NCBI RefSeq assembly: GCF_014203795.1
Contig: NZ_JACHJU010000001.1
Location: 3,162,001-3,226,000 of the forward strand
Source: Streptosporangium album
GTDB lineage: Bacteria; Actinomycetota; Actinomycetes; Streptosporangiales; Streptosporangiaceae
Length of the DNA: 64,000 nucleotides
Direction: 5' to 3'
Part shown: positions 34,611 through 42,412 of the stretch, piece after piece
Numbering within the stretch: position 1 is the first letter of the stretch
Layout of the letters: each line of letters begins with the position of its first letter
Notes under the pieces: generated by a model
What the model saw: the letters and a program-made list of their open reading frames with translations, nothing else
Databases searched by the model: none
What the model was told of the DNA's origin: nothing
Made by a program: the position numbers and the translations under genes

Positions 34611-35339
34611 ATGGACCTTCTGCACAATCTCCTCGACCCCAAGTGGTGGCTCGGCCTGCTCGGCCCGTTCGCCACTGTGGGTGTCCTCGGGATCATCTTC
34701 GCCGAGACCGGGCTGCTGCTCGGCTTCTTCCTGCCGGGTGACTCGCTGCTCGTCGCGGCGGGCATCTTCAGTACCGCCGAGGCGGCCGCGGCCATCCCCG
34801 GCCTCAGCCCGTTGTCGCTCCCGCTGCTGCTGGTCCTCGCCCCGATCTGCGCCATCGTCGGAGCCCAGCTGGGCCACCACCTGGGCGCCACCTATGGCCG
34901 CAAGTTGTTCGAGCGGCCCAACTCCAAGATCTTCAAGCAGGAGTACGTCGACAAGGCGGAGTACTACTTCGGCAGGTTCGGCCCCTCCAAGGCCGTGGTG
35001 CTCGCCCGGTTCATCCCGATCGTCCGCACGTTCCTCAACCCGGTCGCGGGCATGCTCGGCATGGACCGCAAGCGGTTCTTCCTGTGGAACTGCGTCGGAG
35101 GCATCATCTGGACCGACGGGATGCTGCTCTTCGGCCGCCTGGTCGGTTCGGCGGTGCCCGACATCGACAAATACATCCTGCCGGGCGCCCTCGTGATCAT
35201 CTTGCTCTCGATCATCCCGATCATCAGGGAGTTCATGAAGAGCCGCAAGGGTGACGCCTCCACCACCGTTCCGCGGCCGCAGGGCAAGCACCACCGCGGC
35301 GCACCCACCGGCCCGTCAAGCGGCGACGGCCAGCTGTGA
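34611..35339 (+). CDS. DedA family membrane protein
   Basis: A 242-residue DedA/VTT-domain protein with about five hydrophobic segments. The family core is present: FAETGLLLGFFLPGDSLL, then GAQLGHHLGATYGRK, the arginine motif ARFIPIVRTFLNPVAGMLGM, and WTDGMLLFGRLVG. DedA proteins are linked to lipid-carrier or phospholipid flipping and to envelope homeostasis. The C-terminal 30 residues are polar and cytoplasmic. The ATG at 34611 precedes the first helix; earlier frames are not conserved. It is divergent from fba. Confidence 0.93.
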   Translation: MDLLHNLLDPKWWLGLLGPFATVGVLGIIFAETGLLLGFFLPGDSLLVAAGIFSTAEAAAAIPGLSPLSLPLLLVLAPICAIVGAQLGHHLGATYGRKLFERPNSKIFKQEYVDKAEYYFGRFGPSKAVVLARFIPIVRTFLNPVAGMLGMDRKRFFLWNCVGGIIWTDGMLLFGRLVGSAVPDIDKYILPGALVIILLSIIPIIREFMKSRKGDASTTVPRPQGKHHRGAPTGPSSGDGQL

Positions 35340-35393
35340 TCGAACCCCGCCCCAGGTCGTAGGGCACCCTCACCGGCGGCTAACCTCCATTGT

Positions 35394-35579
35394 GTGGGAC
35401 GCCACAGGTCCGACCCGATGGGTGTCGCCCGCCTCGTGCTCGCAGGGCTGGCGGTGCTCGTTCTGGTTGCCCTGATCGTGGTCGGCATCCTCTCGCTGGC
35501 CGGCGTGCTCGGCTCGGCCTCGGAGCCCACCGCGCCGCCCCCGTCTGCCTCCACCACCCCTTCCGCCGCGTCAAGGTGA
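35394..35579 (+). CDS. Small single-span membrane protein, unknown
   Basis: A 61-residue protein: a basic N-terminus, one strong transmembrane helix at about residues 12-38 (VLAGLAVLVLVALIVVGIL) and a short Ser/Thr/Pro tail outside. The GTG start has no ribosome-binding site, but a TAACCT -10-like box at 35381-35386 lies seven bases before it, so a leaderless message is plausible. No family is recognised. Confidence 0.55.
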   Translation: MGRHRSDPMGVARLVLAGLAVLVLVALIVVGILSLAGVLGSASEPTAPPPSASTTPSAASR

Positions 35580-35660
35580 ACGGCGCCGTCCGCCCCCCGG
35601 GCAAGGCCGGGGAGCGTCAGGAGTTCACCGCCTCCCGCGGCTGACCGCCGCCGGAAGACC

Positions 35661-36197
35661 TCAGACCAGGCCGAGGTCCTGGAGGCTGTAGGCGGTCCGG
35701 TACGGCAGGCCGGCCGCGGCGATCGCGGAGGCCGCCCCCCGATCCACGATCGTGGCCACCGCCACGACCTCGGCGCCGGCCTCCCGCAGCGCCTCCACGG
35801 CGGTCAGCGGGGACCCGCCGGTCGTGGAGGTGTCCTCCACCGCCAGCACCCGCCGTCCCGTCACGTCCGGCCCTTCGATCCTGCGCTGCATCCCGTGAGC
35901 CTTCTGCGTCTTGCGGACCACGAACGCGTCGAGCTCCCGGCCCCGCGCCGCCGCCGCGTGCAGCATGGCGGTCGCCACCGGGTCGGCCCCCAGGGTGAGC
36001 CCGCCGACCGCCTCGTAGTCCAGGTCCTCGGTGAGGTCCAGCATGACCCGGCCCACCAGAGGCGCCGCCCGCCCGTCCAGGGTCACCCGGCGCAGGTCCA
36101 CGTAGAAGTCCGCCTCCTTGCCGGAAGACAGCACCACCTTGCCGTGCACGACGCCCTTGCCCTTGATCTCCGCCAGCAGGTTCTCACGATCGCTCAT
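35661..36197 (-). CDS. pyrE: Orotate phosphoribosyltransferase
   Basis: A 178-residue type I phosphoribosyltransferase of pyrimidine synthesis. The PRPP-binding motif VLAVEDTSTTGGS is near residue 120. Upstream are KEADFYVDLRRVTLDG and GGLTLGADPVATAML, both typical of actinobacterial PyrE, and the VVRKTQKAHG loop. It converts orotate and PRPP to OMP. It is divergent from the sigma-fusion gene, with 240 bases between. Confidence 0.95.
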   Translation of the reverse strand: MSDRENLLAEIKGKGVVHGKVVLSSGKEADFYVDLRRVTLDGRAAPLVGRVMLDLTEDLDYEAVGGLTLGADPVATAMLHAAAARGRELDAFVVRKTQKAHGMQRRIEGPDVTGRRVLAVEDTSTTGGSPLTAVEALREAGAEVVAVATIVDRGAASAIAAAGLPYRTAYSLQDLGLV

Positions 36198-36437
36198 GGC
36201 AACAAGATTAGGGCGGACGCGACAGCGCCCGGGGCCCGGCCGTCATCCGCCCTCTCTCGCCGTCGCCTTCGGAGGGCGCCCGGCCCCGGACGCGGAGAGG
36301 CCCGGAACGTCCCGGCCCGTGCCGTCGTGGCACCCTCCCGCGCCGGTCCGTCGGGCGCAAAGACGCGATCTCGGGTTAGTCATACCTCCGACTGTGGAAT
36401 TATCCGGCAGGCAACTCTGGGTAATCGTGGGGTAACA
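36198..36437. other. 240-base divergent control region between pyrE and the sigma-fusion gene
   Basis: No supported gene. Its right half is less G+C-rich. A GGAATT element at about 36395 could be an ECF-type -35 box for the sigma-fusion gene itself, but no convincing partner -10 is visible. A GGGGTAAC stretch before the ATG at 36438 is a weak ribosome-binding site. Confidence 0.4.
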
Positions 36438-38945
36438 ATGGGTACGAAAACATCTCAAGGCGATGCTGAGCTGCTGGCCGAGGCCCGGTACGGAAGCACG
36501 GAGGCCTACGGCTGGCTGTACGAACGGCACGCACCGGCGGCTCGGATCCTCGCCCGCTGCCTCCTGCGGAGCGCCACCGAGGTCGAGGAGGTCGTGGCGG
36601 AGACGTTCAGCAGGATCCTCGCCCTCGTCAGGCATGGGGACGGTCCCACGGAGGCATTCCGGCCCTACCTGCTCACCATGCTCCGCCGTACCGTCCACGA
36701 CTGGACGCAGGGAGAGGGCGGGCAGGCGGTCGCGGGAGAGACGGAGGTGCCCTTCGTCGACCCCGCGCTCACCGGTCTGGAGCGCTCACCGGTGGTCAGA
36801 GCCTTTCTGTCCCTGCCCGAGCGGTGGCAGCTCGTCCTGTGGCACACGGGAGTAGAGGGGGCCCGGCCCGCCGCGGTCGCCCCCCTGCTGGGCCTGACGA
36901 CCAACGGGGTCGTCGCGCTGGCCTACATGGCCAGGGAAGGCTGGCGCCAGGCCTACCTGCGGATCCATCTTGAAGGGCTTCCCCGGAGAGGATGCCTCCC
37001 GGTGCTGGACAAGATGGCCGCCTACGCGCGGGGCGGCCTGACCAGGGAGGACGGCCAGGATCTGGACGAGCACATGGACGGCTGTGCCGACTGCCACAAC
37101 GCCTTCCTGGAGCTCGTCGACGCCAACCAGGAGCTACGCGTCATCGTCGGTCCCCTCATCGCAGGCCCCGCGCTCACCGGTTATCTCGCGGGACTGGACA
37201 GGGCGGCCACGGCCGGCACGGGTGGGCTGTTCAACTGGTGGCGCCAGGCGCCCCAACCTCGTCGGCAGGCCCTCGTGACCGGTGCGGCGGTCGGCGCGGT
37301 CGTCCTGGCGGCCGCCCTCGTCCTGATCACGGCCCAGGAGATGCCGGCCACACCGGCTGCGCCGACCGCGCCGAGCGTGCCGAGTGCACCGACCGCGCCG
37401 GCCGCGCCGGCCGCGCCGAGCGTGCCGAGCGCGCCGAGCAGGCCGAGCGCACCGACCACGTCGACCGCGCCGGCCAGGTCGAGCAGGCCGAGCGCACCGA
37501 CCGTGCCGACCGTGCAGGGCGCGTCGGATCCGGGGGCGGCGCCGATCGCCGCCGCCCTCGACCCCTCGTCACAGGATCCGCCGTCCCCGTATGCGGAGCC
37601 GGGACGGCCGCACAGGCCTCAGACCGTCGCGCCGATCCTCCGCCAGAGACAGAGCCCGGTGCCCGCGCCGCGCCTGATCGCCAGAATCGCCGCGCTCGGC
37701 GCGCTGGTCCGCTCCGAGGCTGGCATCGTCGCGGTACGGCTGCGCAATGCCGGGGACGGGGAGAGCGGGGAACTCGTCGCCGATGTCGACCTCCCGGACG
37801 GGGTGACGGTGCCCGCTGCGGCACACCGGGGGTGGGCGGTCGCCGAGGTCAAGCCGGTCGGCACGGTCGACGGCTGGGCATGCCGCGCCGGTACCGGAGG
37901 TGCGCGGTGCTCCCGGAGACCGCTGGCAGCCGGCCGGGCCACGGCGATCTTCCTCCGCGTCCTCGTCTCCCCGACAGCGGCTGAGGGGGCGGCGCCCTCG
38001 GTCCGTGTCTCCAGCGCGGGGGGTGGGGTGACGGCCAGGTCACGGACGGGGGTCCGGGCCGTCGGGGCTCCCGCCCGGTTCGCCACCGACGGACAAGTGA
38101 TCACCGCCGCGATCGGGAACACCCTCCTGGACTGCGGGTCCACCGACCCCGCGTGTCAGGCCGCCCGGGCCCGCGAGGGCGACCGCCGCGACAACGACCT
38201 GTGGGAGATGAGCCCCCTCGACCAAGACCGGGATGCGTCGACGAGGAGTTCGAGCGCGGCACGGCTGACCCTGCCGAGGACGAGCAAAGTCGTCTGGGCC
38301 GGACTCTACTGGTCGGCCAGCGCGCCCGCCGACGGGCTGATCAGGTTCAAGGCGCCGGGAGATCAGGAATACCGGCAGGTGAAGGCTGAACGGGTGGTGG
38401 AGAGGGAACTGCCCGTCGGCGTGGGGTACCAGGCGTTCGCCGACGTGACGCGGCTGATGAGCACGCTCCACGGGACCTACTGGGCGGCTGACGCCTCGCT
38501 GACGCCCGGCCTCTCCCGGCACGCCGGATGGAGTCTGGTGGTCATCGCGGCCGATCCGCACCAGCCGTACAGCCATGCCGTCGTCGTCGACACCGTCACC
38601 GTGGTGGACCGCGAGCGCGGACCGGCGTGGATCCCCCTCGACGGGCTGACGCCCACCGCCGCACCCGCACGGATACACCTGGTGACCTGGGAGGGCGACG
38701 CCGCCGAGCGGGGGGACCAGGTCACACTCGGCGGCCACCCGCTCCGGCCGAGCGGCGGCGACCGGGACGCGGGCAACCCCTTTGACGGGTCCGCGGCAGG
38801 AGCGGAGGGCATGGGCATGACCTTCGGCACAGATGTGGACGATTTCCAGGCCGCCCTGGGCCGCGATCCGGTCCTCAAGGTGAGCACCGACCAGGACGTC
38901 CTGCTTTTCGGGGTGGCGGCGGTGCGGGTCGTGGCCCGTCTGTGA
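36438..38945 (+). CDS. ECF sigma factor fused to zinc anti-sigma motif, transmembrane helix and extracytoplasmic domain
   Basis: An 835-residue protein. Residues 8-90 match sigma region 2 (ELLAEARYGSTEAYGWLYER, VEEVVAETFSRIL) and 112-178 region 4 (LSLPERWQLVLWH, VAPLLGLTTNGVVALAYMARE). H212, C216 and C219 make an H-x3-C-x2-C zinc motif of anti-sigma type. A transmembrane helix spans about 278-298, followed by a Pro/Ala/Ser repeat linker to about 380 and a roughly 450-residue extracytoplasmic domain with VVWAGLYWSA and VLLFGVAAVRVVARL. Sigma factor, anti-sigma motif and sensor are in one chain, implying signalling by regulated proteolysis or conformational release. The ATG at 36438 begins the sigma domain; the frame is open far upstream but overlaps pyrE. 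Confidence 0.85.
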   Translation: MGTKTSQGDAELLAEARYGSTEAYGWLYERHAPAARILARCLLRSATEVEEVVAETFSRILALVRHGDGPTEAFRPYLLTMLRRTVHDWTQGEGGQAVAGETEVPFVDPALTGLERSPVVRAFLSLPERWQLVLWHTGVEGARPAAVAPLLGLTTNGVVALAYMAREGWRQAYLRIHLEGLPRRGCLPVLDKMAAYARGGLTREDGQDLDEHMDGCADCHNAFLELVDANQELRVIVGPLIAGPALTGYLAGLDRAATAGTGGLFNWWRQAPQPRRQALVTGAAVGAVVLAAALVLITAQEMPATPAAPTAPSVPSAPTAPAAPAAPSVPSAPSRPSAPTTSTAPARSSRPSAPTVPTVQGASDPGAAPIAAALDPSSQDPPSPYAEPGRPHRPQTVAPILRQRQSPVPAPRLIARIAALGALVRSEAGIVAVRLRNAGDGESGELVADVDLPDGVTVPAAAHRGWAVAEVKPVGTVDGWACRAGTGGARCSRRPLAAGRATAIFLRVLVSPTAAEGAAPSVRVSSAGGGVTARSRTGVRAVGAPARFATDGQVITAAIGNTLLDCGSTDPACQAARAREGDRRDNDLWEMSPLDQDRDASTRSSSAARLTLPRTSKVVWAGLYWSASAPADGLIRFKAPGDQEYRQVKAERVVERELPVGVGYQAFADVTRLMSTLHGTYWAADASLTPGLSRHAGWSLVVIAADPHQPYSHAVVVDTVTVVDRERGPAWIPLDGLTPTAAPARIHLVTWEGDAAERGDQVTLGGHPLRPSGGDRDAGNPFDGSAAGAEGMGMTFGTDVDDFQAALGRDPVLKVSTDQDVLLFGVAAVRVVARL

Positions 38946-39190
38946 GTGGGATGTCGGTAAAGGCCCGGGGCCGGTACGGTCAAACCGTACGGCTTCAAGA
39001 ACGGGACGAACTGGTACGGTCTGCGTGAACACTCCGGCGTATGGTCAGGCGCAGGTCGAATCGTCGGGATTCACCCTCGGACGATCAGTTGCTTGATTAC
39101 CCTGAGGAAGGGCCGTCTGGCTGGTCTCTCAGGGGTCTTTCAGGCTTGTCTGAGCCGAAGGGGCGGGCCACGTAGGAAGGGCGGTGTCGC
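38946..39190. other. 245-base interval with short repeats upstream of the NYN gene
   Basis: No supported gene. It contains a GTACGGT/ACCGTAC hairpin with a 3-base loop at 38974-38990, 29 bases after the sigma-fusion stop. The nonamer GGTACGGTC occurs at 38973-38981 and again at 39013-39021. The hairpin may be a terminator or the repeats an operator. Confidence 0.45.
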
Positions 39191-40372
39191 GTGGATCGCT
39201 GCGCGCTGTTCGTGGACGCAGGCTACCTGCTGGCCGACGGCGCGATGGCCGTACATGGGACTCGCCATCGTGAGGCGGTCTCCTGGGACTACCCGGGGTT
39301 GCTCAAACTGCTCAGCAACCTGTCCAAGGAGCGCACCGGGCTGCCGCTGCTGCGCTGCTACTGGTACGAGGCGAGTGTCGAGGGCCGCCGCACCGCCGAG
39401 CACGACGCGCTCGCCGACATCCCCGGTCTCAAGCTCAGGCTGTCACGCATCCGTCCGGGACGCCGCGAGGGGGTGGACGCCCAGGTCCACCGCGACCTCA
39501 TGACGCTGGCCCGCAACAGCGCGGTCTGCGACGCGGTGGTGGTCAGTGGCGACGAGGACCTGGCACAGGTCGTCTGCGACGCCCAGGACCTCGGTATCCG
39601 CGTCACCGTCGTGCACATCGCCGCCGACGGCAGCTGGGCGGTGTCCCGTTCGCTCCGTCAGGAATGTGACGACCTGATCGAGATCGGCGGCGGCCACCTG
39701 CGCCCGTACGTCAGCCTGACCGGCGGGGCCGTGGACACGCCTCCCTCGGGCAACGGCCATCAGCCGACCGGCAACGGCCAGGTCGTGGCTTCTCCCGCCG
39801 TCAGCAACAATGGCGCCTCACACGTCGCCCCGCAGGCTCTGCGCGTCAATCCCGCGCCTTCCCAGCCTGCTCTGCCGTCCTATCCGAGCTACAACCACGA
39901 GCCCCCACCGGCACCGGCCCCGCAGCAACAGGCCCCGGCTCCGCAGCAGGCACCGGCTCCGCCACCCCCGACCCCCAACGGCCCGACCGGCCCGCTGCCG
40001 GCCACCCCGCAGTACACCCCGGGCAACACCGGCAGCATGCCCAGCTACCAGCCCGGCCAGCTCGGCGTCTACACCGGTCCACAGGCGGCTCCCGTGCCGG
40101 TTCAGAGCATGTCCAACAGCAGCACGACCACGCTCTCCGACGCCGTGAAGGCCGCTCACAAGGAGGGCTACGACTTCGGTGAGTCCGTTGCCAAGGACGC
40201 TCCCGCCCTGTGGCTGGAGGCCGTGCTCGCCCGTAAACCCCGCATGCCCTCCGATCTGGAGGCCCGCCTTCTCCAGGGCTCCTCTCTGCCGATCGACTTC
40301 CTCCTCCATGACGAGGTCCGCCACGCCCTCCGTCGAGGCTTCTGGGACGCCCTGGAGCGCGCTCGACGCTAG
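39191..40372 (+). CDS. NYN (PIN-like) domain protein with Pro/Gln-rich linker
   Basis: A 393-residue protein. Residues 1-175 form a NYN domain, a predicted metal-dependent RNase fold, with acidic residues in LFVDAGYLL (D9), DAQVHRDLMTLA and VVSGDEDLAQVV. A long low-complexity linker rich in Pro, Gln and Ala follows (about 185-305). A conserved C-terminal domain of about 75 residues then begins LSDAVKAAHKEGYDFGESVA and ends LRRGFWDALERA. The GTG start at 39191 has GGAAGGG upstream. Family members probably cleave RNA; the target is unknown. It lies just outside the left inverted-repeat arm. Confidence 0.85.
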   Translation: MDRCALFVDAGYLLADGAMAVHGTRHREAVSWDYPGLLKLLSNLSKERTGLPLLRCYWYEASVEGRRTAEHDALADIPGLKLRLSRIRPGRREGVDAQVHRDLMTLARNSAVCDAVVVSGDEDLAQVVCDAQDLGIRVTVVHIAADGSWAVSRSLRQECDDLIEIGGGHLRPYVSLTGGAVDTPPSGNGHQPTGNGQVVASPAVSNNGASHVAPQALRVNPAPSQPALPSYPSYNHEPPPAPAPQQQAPAPQQAPAPPPPTPNGPTGPLPATPQYTPGNTGSMPSYQPGQLGVYTGPQAAPVPVQSMSNSSTTTLSDAVKAAHKEGYDFGESVAKDAPALWLEAVLARKPRMPSDLEARLLQGSSLPIDFLLHDEVRHALRRGFWDALERARR

Positions 40373-40438
40373 GTTGCCGCGCGGTCTGGCGGTCTCCGGG
40401 CCGGGACGGTGGGTGGGCGTCTCTGCGGGCTGGTCGGT

Positions 40439-40532
40439 GCTGCGGGTGTTCCGAGCTGTCGGTGTTCGCGCTGTGGATGTTCCGGGGTTTCGGTGTCCGT
40501 GCTGCGGGTGTTCCGGGGTTTTCGCTGTTCGC
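40439..40532 (+). repeat. Tandem 31-32-bp repeats, three units (left)
   Basis: Three consecutive units start at 40439, 40470 and 40501. Each begins GCTG.GG.TGTTCCG; the first two have diverged. The same unit occurs in inverted orientation at 45934-46016. Confidence 0.85.
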
Positions 40533-40810
40533 GCTGCGGTGGGTGGGTGTTCCGGCCGGCCGTCGCAGTCGCCGTCCGGTGTTTCAGGCCTCCGGCCTGG
40601 CGGGCGCGGTGGTCGCGCTTTTTTACAAGCCGGCCGGAACACCCACCCACCTCCGCGCCACTCCGTCTCGCCGTACGGCGTGCGGGCCGTAGCCGCTTGC
40701 TCTCGGGCCGTCCATCGATCTCGCTGACGCTGAAGCAATCCGTACGGGGCCGTTCAGGGCCGGTCGCCGCCGCTGAAGCCTCACTTTCGAAAGGAGCGCA
40801 GGGCCGGGCA
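40501..40810 (+). repeat. Left arm of a 310-bp inverted repeat
   Basis: Reading this arm against the reverse complement of 45661-45970 gives 15 mismatches in 310 positions and no gap, about 95 percent identity. Most mismatches cluster at about 40680-40730. The arms enclose 4850 bases (40811-45660). Confidence 0.93.
40538..40651 (+). repeat. 114-bp hairpin element with 23-bp perfect terminal inverted repeats (left)
   Basis: The 23 bases at 40538-40560 are the exact reverse complement of 40629-40651. A smaller CAGGCC/GGCCTG hairpin sits inside. No clear target-site duplication flanks it. It has the look of a MITE or of a structured intergenic repeat that could act as a terminator. Confidence 0.85.
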
Positions 40811-40829
40811 CAGTAGGAGTCCCCTCCAT

Positions 40830-41021
40830 TCAGGGCTGCTCGTCATCCACCTGCTGGTCGATCCACTCCTCCAAGCGGCGGATCTGGCTGGTCATGAGGT
40901 CGGGATCGCGGAAGGTGTCGGTGAGTAGCGAGATGCCCTGGTAAGCGGCCACCAGCCGCTCCCGCTTGCCCGGCCGGGCCGCGATCGGACCACTGCGGCC
41001 GCTCTTCGTTGAGTCAGTCAT
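40830..41021 (-). pseudogene. TetR-family regulator remnant with large internal deletion
   Basis: A 63-codon frame joins a TetR-like N-terminal tail (GPIAARPGKRERLVAA) directly to a TetR-like C-terminal helix (YQGISLLTDTFRDPDLMTSQ, LEEWID). The DNA-binding helix-turn-helix and most of the ligand domain, normally about 120 residues between these parts, are missing in frame. It cannot bind DNA as a TetR repressor. It lies divergent to the NmrA-type gene it probably once controlled, and 20 bases from the inner edge of the left repeat arm. A functional short peptide cannot be excluded. Confidence 0.7.
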
Positions 41022-41074
41022 CTCACTTAAAGTGTGTAGACAACCAGATCCTCGACCGGCTAAGGTCCTTTCTG

Positions 41075-41103
41075 AGTCAGTTGACTAACTAACTCGATCG
41101 AGT
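41075..41103. promoter_or_regulatory. Paired palindromes upstream of the NmrA-type gene (probable TetR operator)
   Basis: Two dyads lie side by side: AGTCA-GT-TGACT at 41075-41086 and the perfect 12-mer ACTCGATCGAGT at 41092-41103. They sit between the tetR remnant and the reductase gene, where a TetR operator is expected. TTGACT at 41081-41086 could serve as a -35 box. Confidence 0.5.
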
Positions 41104-41137
41104 GATCGAGGGTCTGCTGACACGAATGGAGCAAGTC

Positions 41138-41953
41138 ATGATCGTGGTAACGGGAGCAACCGGGAACGTGGGACGCTCGCTGGTGCAGGCGCTGGCTACG
41201 GCCGGTGAGCGGGTGACGGCCGTTTCCCGAACGGCTTCTCAGGTGCCGCAGGGTGTGACGCACCGGCAGGTCGACCTGAGCGAACCCGAGAGCCTCAAGC
41301 CGGTGCTCGACGGGGCCGACGCGCTGTTCCTCCTGGTCGCCGGGCAGGACCCGCAGGGCATCCTCGAGGTCGCCAAGGCCGGTGGGGTCGGGCGGGTGGT
41401 CCTGTTGTCGTCCCAGGGCGCCGGGACCCGGCCCGAGGCCTACGCTCACCCCCGAGCCTTCGAAGACGCCCTCCAGCAGGCGAGTGCGGACTGGACGATC
41501 CTGCGACCGGGAGGCTTCCACTCCAACGCGTTCGCGTGGGCGCAGACCGTCCGCTCGCAACGGATGATCGCCACGCCGTTCGGCGACGTCGCCCTGCCGT
41601 CCATCGATCCCTCCGACATCGCAGAGGTCGCGGCCGCCGTCCTGCGCGAGGACACTCACGCCGGCCACACGTACGAACTCACCGGCCCGGCCCCGATCAC
41701 CCCGCGCCAGCGGGCTGCGGTGATCGGCGAGGCGCTGGGAGCGCCGGTGCGGTTCGTCGAGCAGAGCCGGGCCGAAGCGCGGGCGCAGATGCTGCAGTTC
41801 ATGCCCGAGCCGGTGGTGGAGGGCACCCTCGCCATCCTGGGCGAGCCGATGCCCGCCGAGCAGGAGGTCAGCCCGCACGTCGAGCAGATCCTCGGTCGCG
41901 CGCCCCGTACCTTCGCCGCATGGGCGGCGCGCAACATCGCGGCCTTCCGGTGA
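41138..41953 (+). CDS. NmrA-type NAD(P)-binding oxidoreductase
   Basis: A 271-residue atypical SDR. The Rossmann motif TGATGNVGRSLV is at residues 5-16; VVLLSSQGA and the ILRPGGFHSNA segment follow, and the YxxxK catalytic pair is absent, as in NmrA/QOR2-type proteins. Such proteins reduce quinones or act as redox sensors. The ATG at 41138 has GGAG six bases upstream and starts just before the first strand. Two earlier in-frame starts (41102, 41126) overlap the operator dyads. It is the first gene of a three-gene plus-strand run with a PPOX-type protein and a dehalogenase. Its cognate TetR appears broken, so expression may be constitutive. Confidence 0.9.
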   Translation: MIVVTGATGNVGRSLVQALATAGERVTAVSRTASQVPQGVTHRQVDLSEPESLKPVLDGADALFLLVAGQDPQGILEVAKAGGVGRVVLLSSQGAGTRPEAYAHPRAFEDALQQASADWTILRPGGFHSNAFAWAQTVRSQRMIATPFGDVALPSIDPSDIAEVAAAVLREDTHAGHTYELTGPAPITPRQRAAVIGEALGAPVRFVEQSRAEARAQMLQFMPEPVVEGTLAILGEPMPAEQEVSPHVEQILGRAPRTFAAWAARNIAAFR

Positions 41954-42001
41954 GCCGTCCAGAACCGACCGCCACCGCCTGGGCAAGGAGGCAAGAGCGC
42001 G

Positions 42002-42385
42002 ATGTTGTCAGCCTCGGCGGAGGCATTCCTGTCCGAGCCGCACCTGGCCACGCTGACCACCTTCCGGCCTGACGGCTCACCACACGTGGTGGCCGTGCGC
42101 TTCACCTGGGACGGCCAGGCCGGGATGGCCAGGGTCATGACGGTCGCCTCCTCGCGCAAGGCCCGCAATCTCCTGGCCGCCCCGGGCGGTCGCGCCGCGC
42201 TCTGCCAGGTGGCGGGCTTCCGCTGGATCACGCTGGAAGGCACCGCCACCGTCTCAGACGATCTACGGCGGATGGCCGAAGGGGTGCGCCGCTACACCAG
42301 GCGCTACTCCTCGCCGCCGCCCGATCCGCCCGGCCGGGTCGTCATCGAGATCGCGGTGGACCGCGTGATGAACCTCAACAGCTGA
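42002..42385 (+). CDS. Pyridoxamine-phosphate-oxidase-fold / F420-dependent (PPOX class) protein
   Basis: A 127-residue split-barrel flavin or F420-binding protein. Landmarks are FLSEPHLATLTTFRPDGSPHVVAV, VMTVASSRKARNLLA and the C-terminal VIEIAVDRVMNL. Actinobacterial members of this size usually bind F420 and reduce small substrates, but the cofactor cannot be fixed from the sequence. A strong AAGGAGG precedes the ATG. It is 48 bases after the NmrA-type gene and 27 bases before the dehalogenase, so it is probably co-transcribed. Confidence 0.9.
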   Translation: MLSASAEAFLSEPHLATLTTFRPDGSPHVVAVRFTWDGQAGMARVMTVASSRKARNLLAAPGGRAALCQVAGFRWITLEGTATVSDDLRRMAEGVRRYTRRYSSPPPDPPGRVVIEIAVDRVMNLNS

Positions 42386-42412
42386 TTCACCTTCGACACA
42401 GAAAGTCCTGCC

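Larger units (their letters stand above)
40373..40829. other. 457-base non-coding interval holding the left repeat arm
   Basis: No supported gene. The interval lies between the convergent 3' ends of the NYN gene and the tetR remnant. It contains three degenerate 31-32-bp tandem units (40439-40532), the left 310-bp inverted-repeat arm (40501-40810) and a 114-bp hairpin (40538-40651). Open frames here are by-products of G+C-rich repeats. Confidence 0.8.

Noticed and set aside
35895..36437. Upstream in-frame extension of the sigma-fusion gene by 181 codons
   Set aside because: It runs antisense through pyrE and encodes low-complexity Arg/Gln/His sequence; the sigma domain begins right after the ATG at 36438.
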